Below, piece by piece: positions 42,599 through 50,876 of a stretch of 64,000 nt of DNA; position 1 is the stretch's first letter, and each line of letters begins with the position of its first letter. The translations under genes and the position numbers were made by a program. This DNA is from Patescibacteria group bacterium (GTDB lineage: Bacteria > Patescibacteriota > Microgenomatia > UBA1406 > GWC2-37-13): contig JANWUX010000002.1 in assembly GCA_025057905.1 (NCBI GenBank), forward strand, positions 124,001 to 188,000, written 5' to 3'. The notes beneath the pieces are model-generated. The model saw only the letters and a list, made by a program, of their open reading frames with translations. It was not told the origin of the DNA and ran no database searches.

Positions 42599-43928
42599 AA
42601 AAAGATTGATAAAAGTCAAAAAGCTCTTTAGCAACTTTTTTTGGAGAAAATCGCTCAAGTTTTTTTTCATCTGAATCTTTCGGTGAGAAATTTTTGAGTT
42701 TTCTTGTCAAAATTTCTTTTAGCTCTTGAGAGATTCTTTCCGGGTTAAAGAAAAAAGAGGTTGAAGGAGCGATCTCTCGAAAAGTATCAATTTCAGAGCA
42801 GATTATTGGCACTTTTAAGATAGCTGCTTCAACTATCTGGAAGCCAAATCCTTCAGCAAAGGATGGATAAATTAGCCCAGCGGAGTTTTTTAGGATCGAA
42901 AAGAGATACTCATCTGAGAGATAGTCAAGAATTTTCACCGGTGATCTTTCCAGGGAATAAAGTCGATCAATAATTATCCCTTTTGCTTTTTCCTTTATAT
43001 TTAGCCATCCTTCCCCTCCAATAAGGATCAGTTGATGGTTAAAAAGCTTTTTTTTGGAATGTAAATCAAGGAAGGTATTTATGAGAGCGATAATGTTTTT
43101 TCTTGGTTCAAAGGTGCCGTAGAATACAAAGTAATTTTTGGGCTTGAGATTAATCTTCAATGTCTTACTGATCGTTGAGAGGCTGACCGTTGATTTTTTT
43201 ATGATTTCCTCTTTGTTAACGATGTTGTAGACAGTCTTTATTATCTTCTTCGGAAAGAACTTTCTTGCTTGTTTCTCTGTTGATGAAGATACCGTTTGAA
43301 TGCCATCAACATATCTTTGAGTGAAGTACATTTTCCTTAAAAAGATTGTTTTTGTCTCTTCCTGATGAAATTGAGGGTGAGTAAGGGGCGTAAAGTCATG
43401 AAAGGTGATGATGTTTTTCTTATTCTTAAAGAAGTAAAAGCCAGTCTCTGAGTGGTGAATTACTCTGATTTGGTTTTGATTAAAAAAGCTATCCAGATAA
43501 TCAAGATGACGAATAAAACTTTCTTTCTTGGCCATGGTCTGGGTTAGTTTGTAGCTACGGGAGAGAAGTTTTTTGAAAAAAAAGAGAGGTTTATTTTTCT
43601 TGTAAATATCTTTCTCAAAGAAAAGCTCAAGATTGACTCGTTCCGAAAAATTTAGTGACCCGGAGATTTCCCCTTTTGGATTGGAACCGATGTGAATCAA
43701 ATTAACATTTTGAAGTTTTTTGAGTTCATCAAGAAGGTCAAAATATATCTCTAAATGAGGACTGAGGGTAAAAAGAAAAATTTGATGAGGGAGATTGTTT
43801 TCCCTTAAAAACAATGACAGAGATTTGATTTGGTTATACAAACATCGGTAGATGCCCGATTTGGTTCCTAGAAGAGCGTTGGCATCAAGAAGAGGCGTAA
43901 CTTCAAAAGCGATATTAAACTTGATCAT
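42591..43928 (-). CDS. GT4 glycosyltransferase
   Basis: 445 residues, GT-B fold. It shows IRVIHHSETGFYFF and ITFHDFTPLTHP in the N-domain, then FYGTFEPRKNI, LILIGGEGWLN and IYPSFAEGFGFQIVEAAILKVPIICSE (EX7E). This set is typical of mannosyltransferase-like GT4 enzymes. Its start overlaps the upstream GT4 gene by 14 bases, so the two act as a translationally coupled pair, probably adding successive sugars. Confidence 0.92.
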   Translation of the reverse strand: MIKFNIAFEVTPLLDANALLGTKSGIYRCLYNQIKSLSLFLRENNLPHQIFLFTLSPHLEIYFDLLDELKKLQNVNLIHIGSNPKGEISGSLNFSERVNLELFFEKDIYKKNKPLFFFKKLLSRSYKLTQTMAKKESFIRHLDYLDSFFNQNQIRVIHHSETGFYFFKNKKNIITFHDFTPLTHPQFHQEETKTIFLRKMYFTQRYVDGIQTVSSSTEKQARKFFPKKIIKTVYNIVNKEEIIKKSTVSLSTISKTLKINLKPKNYFVFYGTFEPRKNIIALINTFLDLHSKKKLFNHQLILIGGEGWLNIKEKAKGIIIDRLYSLERSPVKILDYLSDEYLFSILKNSAGLIYPSFAEGFGFQIVEAAILKVPIICSEIDTFREIAPSTSFFFNPERISQELKEILTRKLKNFSPKDSDEKKLERFSPKKVAKELFDFYQSFFI

Positions 43929-45060
43929 AAAGCTTTATAAATTCTATCACAGCCTCTTGCCACAGAAATTTTCTCCTGAGGAATTTTTTTGGATCAATTC
44001 TTCTTTTAAGAATGAATTCTAATGTTTTAAGTTCTTTTCCTTTCTTGGTGTAGGGGTAGTCGTTTTTGAATAGTTCTTTTAAAGAGGAGTTTTTATAAAG
44101 AAGCACCGGTGTTTGACAGTAAGCCGACTCAATTGGTGGATAGCCGAAGCCCTCATACTCAGAAAGATAGATTGTCGCTGACGCTCGGGTATAAAAAAAA
44201 GGCAGATCTTCATCTTTAACATAACCTAAAAAAATCACTTTTTCTTCCAGCTTGAGCTTTCTCACCAGAGAAAAAACTTGTTCATTTTTCCAGCCGGCCT
44301 TGCCGATGATGAAAAACTTAAGCTCTTTAATTTTTTTTTCGGTTGAGGTGCGGGTTAGCTCATTAAAAACGGAAATTGCCTTTTCGAGGTTTTTTCTTGG
44401 TTCAATGGCACCAACATACACCAAATAGTTACCTAGCTGAAAGCCGGAAGGAAGGTATTTTTTTATGTTTTTTTCTTCTTCTTGGAGCGATTTTCTTCTA
44501 AAGTTAACGAATCTTTCGTCAACACCAGGATAAATAACAAAGATTCTATTTCTATTGACTTTAGGGTAGAGATTAATGAGATCTTTTTTGGTGTTTTGAG
44601 AGTCAACAATGATTAAATCGTTATACTTGAGTGTTTTATCAATTTTTCTCTGGTGAGCCTCAATTACCTCTTGGGTGTGATACTGAGGATAAAGTTGCCA
44701 GGTGAGATCATGGATAGTAGTGATTCCTCTAGTCTCCGGCAGTGTTGGTGGTCTCAAAAAATCAGAAAAGAAAATCAACTGACACTTGCCAATAAACCAC
44801 TCAAGAGGAATGAGGTTAAGTCTCCCCCAAATTAGCGTCAGTACTCTTGGGGGAAGATGAGTGATAAAAACCTGACCGCCGAGTTTTTTTAATTGACTTA
44901 GCTTTTCAAGAGTTTCCGGTGGTTTTCTTAGAGATGAGTAGAAAATGAAATACTGGTTTTTGTCGTCATGAATTAGTAAGTTTTTTATTAGGTTATAAGT
45001 ATAATTGGCCACCCCTGAGCCTTGATAAACCATCATTGTTGCATCGATCCCAATTTTCAT
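43915..45060 (-). CDS. GT4 glycosyltransferase (mannosyltransferase-like)
   Basis: 381 residues. It begins IGIDATMMVYQGSGVANYTYNLI, common in mannosyl- and rhamnosyl-type GT4 enzymes, followed by TTIHDLTWQLYPQYH, YVGAIEPRKNLEKAI, FFIIGKAGWKNE and LSEYEGFGYPPIESAYCQTPVLL (EX7E). A TAAAAT box ends 7 nt before ATG 45060, so it is probably transcribed leaderless. It heads the two-gene minus-strand unit. Confidence 0.93.
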   Translation of the reverse strand: MKIGIDATMMVYQGSGVANYTYNLIKNLLIHDDKNQYFIFYSSLRKPPETLEKLSQLKKLGGQVFITHLPPRVLTLIWGRLNLIPLEWFIGKCQLIFFSDFLRPPTLPETRGITTIHDLTWQLYPQYHTQEVIEAHQRKIDKTLKYNDLIIVDSQNTKKDLINLYPKVNRNRIFVIYPGVDERFVNFRRKSLQEEEKNIKKYLPSGFQLGNYLVYVGAIEPRKNLEKAISVFNELTRTSTEKKIKELKFFIIGKAGWKNEQVFSLVRKLKLEEKVIFLGYVKDEDLPFFYTRASATIYLSEYEGFGYPPIESAYCQTPVLLYKNSSLKELFKNDYPYTKKGKELKTLEFILKRRIDPKKFLRRKFLWQEAVIEFIKLYDQV

Positions 45061-45067
45061 AGAAATT

Positions 45068-45073
45068 ATTTTA
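45068..45073 (-). promoter_or_regulatory. -10 box of GT4 pair (leaderless)
   Basis: TAAAAT with upstream TGT (extended -10), 7 nt before ATG 45060. Confidence 0.6.
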
Positions 45074-45120
45074 ACAATTTGGAAGATGACAACAAAAAGT
45101 TAAAATATACAATTAAGCGG

Positions 45121-45126
45121 TATAAT
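45121..45126 (+). promoter_or_regulatory. -10 box of GT2 gene (near-leaderless)
   Basis: TATAAT, 10 nt before ATG 45137. Confidence 0.6.
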
Positions 45127-45136
45127 TTCGGTACTG

Positions 45137-45976
45137 ATGGCCTCAGTCAGTGTCATTATCCCAACTTACACCAATCAGGAAGGATTGGCCAGGCTTTTAA
45201 AGTCTTTTCTCAAAACAAACCTGCCCGTCATTATTATCGACAATCACCCTCAAAACAAAAAAAAAATCGCCACCTTGACAAAAAGAAGAAGGAACTTGAT
45301 TTATCTTCCTCAGAAAAAAAATCAAGGTTTTGCCACTGCGGTAAATATTGGAGTCAGGCTGGTTGAGACTCCATGGCTTCTTATCCTCAACGATGATGTT
45401 GATCTAAAAAAAGGAAGATTTCTAACTCAAGTCCAATCTTCTTCTAGATTCTCGTCAGAAAGGGTGATTCAGTTTCTTGTTGAGTATGCAAAAAAAAATC
45501 GTCTTGATGCGATTAGCCCAGTTCTTGTAAATTCTCAAGGAGAGATTGAGAATGCCGGCTATCAACTTCTACCTTGGGGCAAGATTAAGCTTATCAGGAA
45601 TATTGATCAACAAATAGAAAATTTTGACACTATCGATGGCTTAACCGCTGCTTGTCTACTGGTGAAAACTAAAGTTTTTAAAGAGCTTGGGGGATTTGAT
45701 GAGCGGTTCTTTGCCTATCTAGAAGATGTAGAGTTTTTTCTTCGGTTCAAAAAATCTGGTTACAAGTTTGGTGTTGCGCCGATAATGGTACTTCATCACC
45801 AGCAAATGACCTCAAGAACAATGGGTCTTTTTAAGGCTAGACAAGATTTGGTTAATTGGTGGCGGTTGTTTTTTGCTCATCCGGACAAATTTAAACTTGA
45901 TCATCATTTTTTTCTTGAAAGGGTAAAGAATCTTTCAGGTCTGATTAAGGCAATTTTAAGGAAAGTTTTTTGCTAA
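45137..45976 (+). CDS. GT2 glycosyltransferase (WbbL/rhamnosyltransferase-like)
   Basis: 279 residues. GT-A features are VSVIIPTYTNQEGLARLL, VIIIDNHPQNKKK, LLILNDDVDLKKG (metal motif), ENAGYQLLPWG and AYLEDVEFFLRFKKSGYK, the catalytic-base block typical of the WbbL-like group. It contains no membrane helices. It is divergent from the GT4 pair, and the gene downstream is decayed, so the former operon partner is lost. Confidence 0.92.
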   Translation: MASVSVIIPTYTNQEGLARLLKSFLKTNLPVIIIDNHPQNKKKIATLTKRRRNLIYLPQKKNQGFATAVNIGVRLVETPWLLILNDDVDLKKGRFLTQVQSSSRFSSERVIQFLVEYAKKNRLDAISPVLVNSQGEIENAGYQLLPWGKIKLIRNIDQQIENFDTIDGLTAACLLVKTKVFKELGGFDERFFAYLEDVEFFLRFKKSGYKFGVAPIMVLHHQQMTSRTMGLFKARQDLVNWWRLFFAHPDKFKLDHHFFLERVKNLSGLIKAILRKVFC

Positions 45977-46051
45977 AACTCATTTGACTTTTCAATTGTC
46001 TATAAGAAAAAAATTTTCATCTATTTATTGATTTAAATTAAAATAAAAAAA

Positions 46052-47804
46052 GGATTTAACTTTTTAAGTTTTATTCCTTATTTTTTCTTAGCCTGTTTTT
46101 TGCCAATGTTGATGATCTTTCCCTTGTCTCAATTTTTGATAAAATTCATTTTTCTTTTCAGTATCCTGTTCTTAAGGTCATATTCATCGGCGATTCTTTG
46201 CCTTTTTTAGGGATTTTTTTCTGAAAAGTCTTCAGATCAAGAAGCAGAGTTTTTTTATCTCATTTTCCCTATTTACTCATCATCTTTTTGAGATGGCTAA
46301 TTTACAACAAGGTTCATAACGACCTTACCTATTACCTCACTGCGGGTGAGTACACAAAAAATCTTTGAAACCAGGATCATTTTCCCACTTACTCCATCTA
46401 TTTTTACAACGCTCTTCCCCTTTTCTGTAACTTCTTTGTTAATTTTTTGGGTTTAAAACTAACTCTTCTGTTCTCTTTTATTGGCCTAAGTATTTCGATG
46501 ATTAGCTTGAATTTGAGATTTTAAAAGTTTCTAAAAATCAGAACTCAGAATTGGCTTTAGATTTTTCTTTATCTCTTTCCCATTTTTGGCCTAACCTAAT
46601 GGCCCTACATGGCAGTTTTATGGCCGATTTTATTTCTCACTAGTTTTTGTTTTCGAGGCTTTTTTTTCAGTTTATCAACAGATACAACAACAAGACTTTT
46701 GCTGTCAATTTTTTTTATTGCTGGTTTGGTTAAGCAATCTTCGATCTTCTATGTCTTGCCTGTATTTTTTTATCTAATTTTGATTAATTTTAAGAAAATT
46801 AACTGGTTTGGGTCACCGATTTTGGTTTAATGTTTGTTCCCCCCTTTTTTCTACCGACCTTATCAAGAGACGGGTAATTTTTGCCGGTTTGTTTTTTAAC
46901 TTTATCTTTCACTCAACTTTCTGCCCGGAAAAAAGCGTTTTGCGATTGCTTTGCTCTTCCGGCGGAACGACTGTTTTTGAAAAAGTTTATCTGGCCGTTG
47001 ATTGCTCAATTCTCTCCCCGATTTGCTGAGGGATTTGCATCAAAGATATGTTAAGATCTACTTCACTTTATTTTTTGCCGTTCCAACTTTCTTTCTGTTT
47101 GGCTTTTTTTCTTTGAAAAAATTTTCTCTATTTTCTCTTGCTGGTTACGTTTTATTTTTGGAGTTTTTTATTGGCTATGTTCGCTGGGTGATCTCACTTA
47201 TTGCCAACGCCTGGGTCTGGATCGTTATTGTTGAAAGAGGAGTTAATCTAAAAATGATCTCTAGTCCAACTCTAACAAAAAAGACTCTTTTTTATACCTC
47301 TTGTTTCTTGGGCTCTCTCTGTCATCTATAAAAACCGAATTTGGCTGGCGACCCTATCATAATCCGCCTTTCTTTGCTGAGCTTTACCGAGAAGGTTGGC
47401 GGCTAGTTGGTAAAGATAAATATCGAGACATAAAAGAAGAATTTGATAACGAAGTCAAGAACAAGAGGACGATAGGCATTGTCTATGGTGAGAAAACATA
47501 TTTTTATAGATTGATGGCAAATTTTTTTGGAACAAAGCCAGTCTCGGTTGATCATCTAGCTGATTCTCAACGCTTTCTTGGAAGCCCAAAAGTCAGTTTT
47601 CGCCTTAAGACAAGGCTAAAAAAGTTCTTGAACAAAGATAAGGTCACCTTGATTTTTGATACCTTAAACGTCCCAGAAGAGAATGCCAGGAAGAATTCTT
47701 GCTAAAAAAACTATCGCTGTCGAAGAGTCGGCAACTTCAAAGACATCCCCCAGATCCAGTTTTCAAGTTTTAGTTCAATTGTCAAGTACGAGTGCCAAAA
47801 ATGA
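46052..47804 (+). pseudogene. Decayed GT39/ArnT-like membrane glycosyltransferase
   Basis: Protein-like sequence runs through several frames and stops. Pieces are FLSFIPYFFLACFLPMLM; after a shift near 46290, FLRWLIYNKVHNDLTYYLTA and TYSIYFYNALPLFCNFFVNF, interrupted by TGA, TAA and TAG; then WPILFLTSFCFRGFFF and GLVKQSSIFYVLPVFFYLI to 46830; then YVRWVISLIANAWVWIVI in another frame; and a soluble C-terminal part (WRPYHNPPFFAELYREGW to 47804). Many helices, an acidic loop after the first helix and the YFYN...F...P layout recall PMT/ArnT-type enzymes. No single frame is translatable, so it should be non-functional. Confidence 0.7.
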
Positions 47805-48486
47805 AAATATCACCAAAATCTCGATAAAGAAAGTATTCTTTTTGATAAGAAGGAGAGGTTTTTAGTAAGTTAATGATTGCCTGTCCATCCTGTGCTTGAG
47901 TTTGATGACACTCAATCGCTTTAATTTTCGTCTCTATAACGTTGCTAATGTCAACTTCAAGATCGGTTTCCTCTCTCTTGTAACCCTCAGGAAAGTAAAT
48001 GAAGTAATCTTTGATCGCTTGCCTTTGATTTGATTCAAGACAATAATAAAGGATCGCCAGCTTTTTTTTCTGTGCCACAAACGAGGTAACCATCGAAACA
48101 AATATGTGATCAATGTGGCCTGAGACACCTCTTGGCTCATAGGTCAATAAAAAATTGATTTTTTGATTGTCAATAATTTTTTCAATTTTTTTTGAGGCTT
48201 GATGGTAGAGACTGTTGGCAAGATGGCCATCGATGTAGTTGAGAAAAAAAACTTTTTTTATCCCTAAAACCTTGGCTGACTCTTGAGCCTCTTTTTTTCT
48301 TAGGGGACCTAGGTCGTTTTGTTTTTTTCCGGTTATTTGGTTGATTCCTGACTCGCCCTTAGTTAAAAAAACTTCAAAGACTTGGTTTTTCTGACAAAGT
48401 TTAACAATGGTTCCACCTGGGCCAAACGCCTCATCATCTGGGTGAGCAAAAACAAGCAGAATCCTTTTATCTTGAGGCAAAGACAT
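47782..48486 (-). CDS. PIG-L/LmbE family deacetylase
   Basis: 234 residues. The metal motif LLVFAHPDDEAFGPGG and the second His cluster SGHIDHIFVSM define the PIG-L family of zinc-dependent N-deacetylases acting on GlcNAc-type substrates (GlcNAc-PI, mycothiol precursors, glycans). Position next to the glycan locus fits a glycan or nucleotide-sugar substrate; a small-thiol role cannot be excluded. The -10 box lies within the tail of the neighbouring surface-protein gene. Confidence 0.93.
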   Translation of the reverse strand: MSLPQDKRILLVFAHPDDEAFGPGGTIVKLCQKNQVFEVFLTKGESGINQITGKKQNDLGPLRKKEAQESAKVLGIKKVFFLNYIDGHLANSLYHQASKKIEKIIDNQKINFLLTYEPRGVSGHIDHIFVSMVTSFVAQKKKLAILYYCLESNQRQAIKDYFIYFPEGYKREETDLEVDISNVIETKIKAIECHQTQAQDGQAIINLLKTSPSYQKEYFLYRDFGDIFIFGTRT

Positions 48487-48497
48487 TTTTATCTTTA

Positions 48498-48503
48498 ATT
48501 ATA
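48498..48503 (-). promoter_or_regulatory. -10 box of PIG-L gene
   Basis: TATAAT preceded by TGC (extended -10), 11 nt before ATG 48486, overlapping the stop of the upstream gene. Confidence 0.55.
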
Positions 48504-49782
48504 GCAACAGCCCAAGGATGATGATAGCCAGAGGAACCAGAAAGATTAAAACATTCGATCGGCCGGCCTGCTGGATGGTTGGCCGAGAGGTTGGACTGGT
48601 GATGGGTCTGAACTCTTGAGTGGATTGGGTTGGTGTTGGCGTTTGAAAGATCCGGGCAACTATAATCTCGGTTGGGGAGGGTGTTAGTGTTGGAGAGGGT
48701 GAGAAAGTAGGTTGAGGGGTAGGTGTTGGTGAGGTGTTTCTTTGAGTCAGTCTTGTCGGAGATGGAGTTGGTGTCAAGGTTAGTGATGGACTGACTCTTA
48801 ATCTAAAAGAGACAGTTGAGCCGGAATTTGGTGTCGGTGATGGTGTTAGAGTAAAGGTTGGTGTTGGAGTCAGTGTTGGCGTTGGAGTTGGGGTTCTAGT
48901 CGGTGTTGGAGTTTGAGTTGGTGTTGGCGTGAGTGTTGGCGTTGGTGTTTGTGTCGGTGTTGGGGTCGTTGTTTGAGTCGGTGATGGTGATGGTGTTTGG
49001 GTTGGCGTTGGTGTTGGAGTTTGATTGGGCGTTGATGCTGATGTTTGAGTTAAAGTTTGAGTTGGTGTTGGGGTGAATGTCGGTGTCGGTGCTGAGGTGG
49101 GAGTTAGGGTGGAAGTTGGGGATGGCGTGACGGAAGATGATGGGGTCGGGCTGGGCAAAGAAAAACTTACCGTTCTTGATCCACCATTGAAAACTTCCCT
49201 TCGAGAAAAGATCCCTGAAAGTGTAATTGCGCCGGAGCAACGATAAGAGAAAGGCTTGCACTGACAGTCTAGATTAGTCACTTGGCAATTGTCCTCGCCA
49301 GGAGAGATTTGACAGGTCGCGTTTTTGGAGGCCCCTCGGCAAGGAAGACCACCGCTTGAGCAGTTCCCCTGTCCAGTTACTTCGCAGATAACCGACTCAC
49401 CCCCAAGAAGATTTCGGTTTGCTCGAAAATATACCGTAAAAGTTCCTCCGCGACACTCGACTGGAGATGATGACGGTGATGGTGTCGGCGTCACCTGGCA
49501 TCGGTTCCGGTAACAGGATCCGCCTTCTTGAGAGTAGAGATAGACCCATCGACGATTTCTGCACTGGTAGACCTCAATAATAGGTATCTGATCTCGGCAG
49601 TGATGAAAAACTTCACAGAACTGACCTTTATTGTTGCAGAGACTATTTTGGCGGCAGTTACCACAACGGTTACCGCTTTGCCCAAAAAGTCTTTGATCAA
49701 TCTCTCTTTGAAGACTTAGAAGGAAAAAAAACAATCCTAAAGATAGAAAGATCAGTGAAAAAAGAACTTTGATCTTCATCAA
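48499..49782 (-). CDS. Cysteine-rich, Thr/Pro-repeat surface protein
   Basis: 427 residues: an N-terminal signal/anchor helix ([17 protein letters not shown]), a cysteine-rich segment ([17 protein letters not shown], residues ~38-100), a second Cys-bearing domain (~108-200), then ~190 residues of imperfect TPTPTxTPTP repeats and a C-terminal hydrophobic helix ([17 protein letters not shown]). This is the layout of a wall-spanning stalk with external disulfide-stabilised heads; Thr/Pro linkers are frequent O-glycosylation targets. It overlaps the upstream gene by 4 bases. Function is unknown; adhesion or host contact is a guess. Confidence 0.75.
   Translation of the reverse strand: MMKIKVLFSLIFLSLGLFFFLLSLQREIDQRLFGQSGNRCGNCRQNSLCNNKGQFCEVFHHCRDQIPIIEVYQCRNRRWVYLYSQEGGSCYRNRCQVTPTPSPSSSPVECRGGTFTVYFRANRNLLGGESVICEVTGQGNCSSGGLPCRGASKNATCQISPGEDNCQVTNLDCQCKPFSYRCSGAITLSGIFSRREVFNGGSRTVSFSLPSPTPSSSVTPSPTSTLTPTSAPTPTFTPTPTQTLTQTSASTPNQTPTPTPTQTPSPSPTQTTTPTPTQTPTPTLTPTPTQTPTPTRTPTPTPTLTPTPTFTLTPSPTPNSGSTVSFRLRVSPSLTLTPTPSPTRLTQRNTSPTPTPQPTFSPSPTLTPSPTEIIVARIFQTPTPTQSTQEFRPITSPTSRPTIQQAGRSNVLIFLVPLAIIILGLLL
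48640..49140 (-). repeat. Imperfect 6-/12-bp tandem repeat encoding TP dipeptides
   Basis: The plus strand shows many copies of units such as GGTGTTGGAGTT and GTTGGCGTTGGT; the opposite strand encodes Thr-Pro repeats. Such tracts can change length by slippage or recombination while staying in frame. Confidence 0.8.
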
Positions 49783-50708
49783 ATTATGTCTTTGTTGAGA
49801 AGATACTCATTGATAATCATTTCTAGTGGCTTATTTGTCCTCTCCCTTTTTTCAATGTAGAAAAAAACAAATGAGTATTCTTCAAGCTGGTTGCTTTGAG
49901 GGTTTTTTGTTCTAAGAGGGTAGATCTTTGTATATCTATTTATTTCTTCACTGGAAATAATGTCGTAGAGATCCGGGTCATCAAAGAGGGGGCTGCGATG
50001 ATCATAATTTTCAACTCTCTCTGAAGCAAGCTCGTCGTTGTTCAAGAGGGAGATTTGTTGATCTTTGTTAATCTGTTCTTTGAGTTGCTCAGGAGAAAGA
50101 TTACTTCTCTGGTAGAAATTAATTTTCTCCTCAGCTAGTTTTCTTAGGATTTTTTCTTTTTCGGAGTTACCTTGATCGATGCCCAAGGATCTAAGATTGT
50201 CCTGGGGAACGTTAATAAAGCGAACTTTGTAGTAGTAGAAAGTGATTTTTCTTAGATTATTTTGGTGATTGTCAAGAAGAGAATTCAAGGTTGCTTCAAA
50301 CTGATCGCCGTTGAAAATAAGCAGATTAGGTCGGCGCTCCTGAGTGAGGACCAAATAGCTGAAGATCTTTTTGTTTATGACTTCAATCAGTTCTTCTTCG
50401 CTTAGAGATGGAAATTTACTTTTGTAGTAATCATAAATTTTCTCCTTGTCAACGTTAATCTCACCGATTCGTCTGGGAACAAATCTTAGCTCCTCAAGCT
50501 TTCTTACCCTTATTGGTGAGGCGGATGACATCTGATTTGCCGCCTCTGTTCTTTGGCTGGTTTCAAAAAGGTACTGTCGGCTAAAGAAAATAACTAAGGA
50601 AAAAACAAAGACAAGCGAGGAAAAAAGAAGAGATAAGTTGATCACTTTTTTAAGAATTCGGCGCCGGTGAAGTTTTTTTATATCAAGCGGAGTGTAGTTC
50701 TTTGTCAT
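49779..50708 (-). CDS. Membrane-anchored protein, possibly SurA/PrsA-like
   Basis: 309 residues with an N-terminal basic region, one hydrophobic helix (residues ~22-48) and a large external, charged helical part. [19 protein letters not shown]...[20 protein letters not shown] resembles the SurA/PrsA N-terminal chaperone segment, and later [10 protein letters not shown]-like and [12 protein letters not shown] parts could be a degenerate parvulin domain. No parvulin catalytic signature is evident. It is translationally coupled (ATGA) to the Thr/Pro-rich surface protein, so it might help export or fold that protein. Confidence 0.6.
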   Translation of the reverse strand: MTKNYTPLDIKKLHRRRILKKVINLSLLFSSLVFVFSLVIFFSRQYLFETSQRTEAANQMSSASPIRVRKLEELRFVPRRIGEINVDKEKIYDYYKSKFPSLSEEELIEVINKKIFSYLVLTQERRPNLLIFNGDQFEATLNSLLDNHQNNLRKITFYYYKVRFINVPQDNLRSLGIDQGNSEKEKILRKLAEEKINFYQRSNLSPEQLKEQINKDQQISLLNNDELASERVENYDHRSPLFDDPDLYDIISSEEINRYTKIYPLRTKNPQSNQLEEYSFVFFYIEKRERTNKPLEMIINEYLLNKDII

Positions 50709-50778
50709 AAACTGGTTTTAAAATTCACCAGAGGTTGTTAATTAAAAAAATTATAGAAAAAGGAAGAGTTTCTTTTAG

Positions 50779-50784
50779 TATAAT
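50779..50784 (+). promoter_or_regulatory. -10 box of the tRNA-Arg/pyk transcript
   Basis: TATAAT, 12 nt before the tRNA 5' end. No second promoter lies between the tRNA and pyk. Confidence 0.6.
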
Positions 50785-50796
50785 TTTTCATATCTT

Positions 50797-50871
50797 GACC
50801 CCGTAGTTCAACGGATAGAACGAATCCCTTCTAAGGATTAGATGGCAGTTCGATTCTGCCCGGGGTCGCCA
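50797..50871 (+). tRNA. tRNA-Arg (UCU anticodon) with encoded CCA
   Basis: A 72-nt cloverleaf plus CCA: acceptor GACCCCG/CGGGGTC, anticodon stem AATCC/GGATT with loop CTTCTAA (anticodon TCT), and T arm GGCAGTTCGATTCTGCC. Discriminator G (50868) is followed by CCA, unlike the other three tRNAs. The pyk start codon lies 5 nt after the CCA. Confidence 0.96.
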
Positions 50872-50876
50872 TCTCG

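Noticed and set aside
48640-49140. CRISPR-like repeated pattern
   Set aside because: The units are 6-12 bp, imperfect and contiguous without spacers, and they encode Thr-Pro repeats in frame.
48896-49261. A second minus-strand frame rich in Asn/Thr across the repeat tract
   Set aside because: It is an out-of-frame shadow of the Thr/Pro repeat; the composition follows from the repeat units, and it has no start signals.
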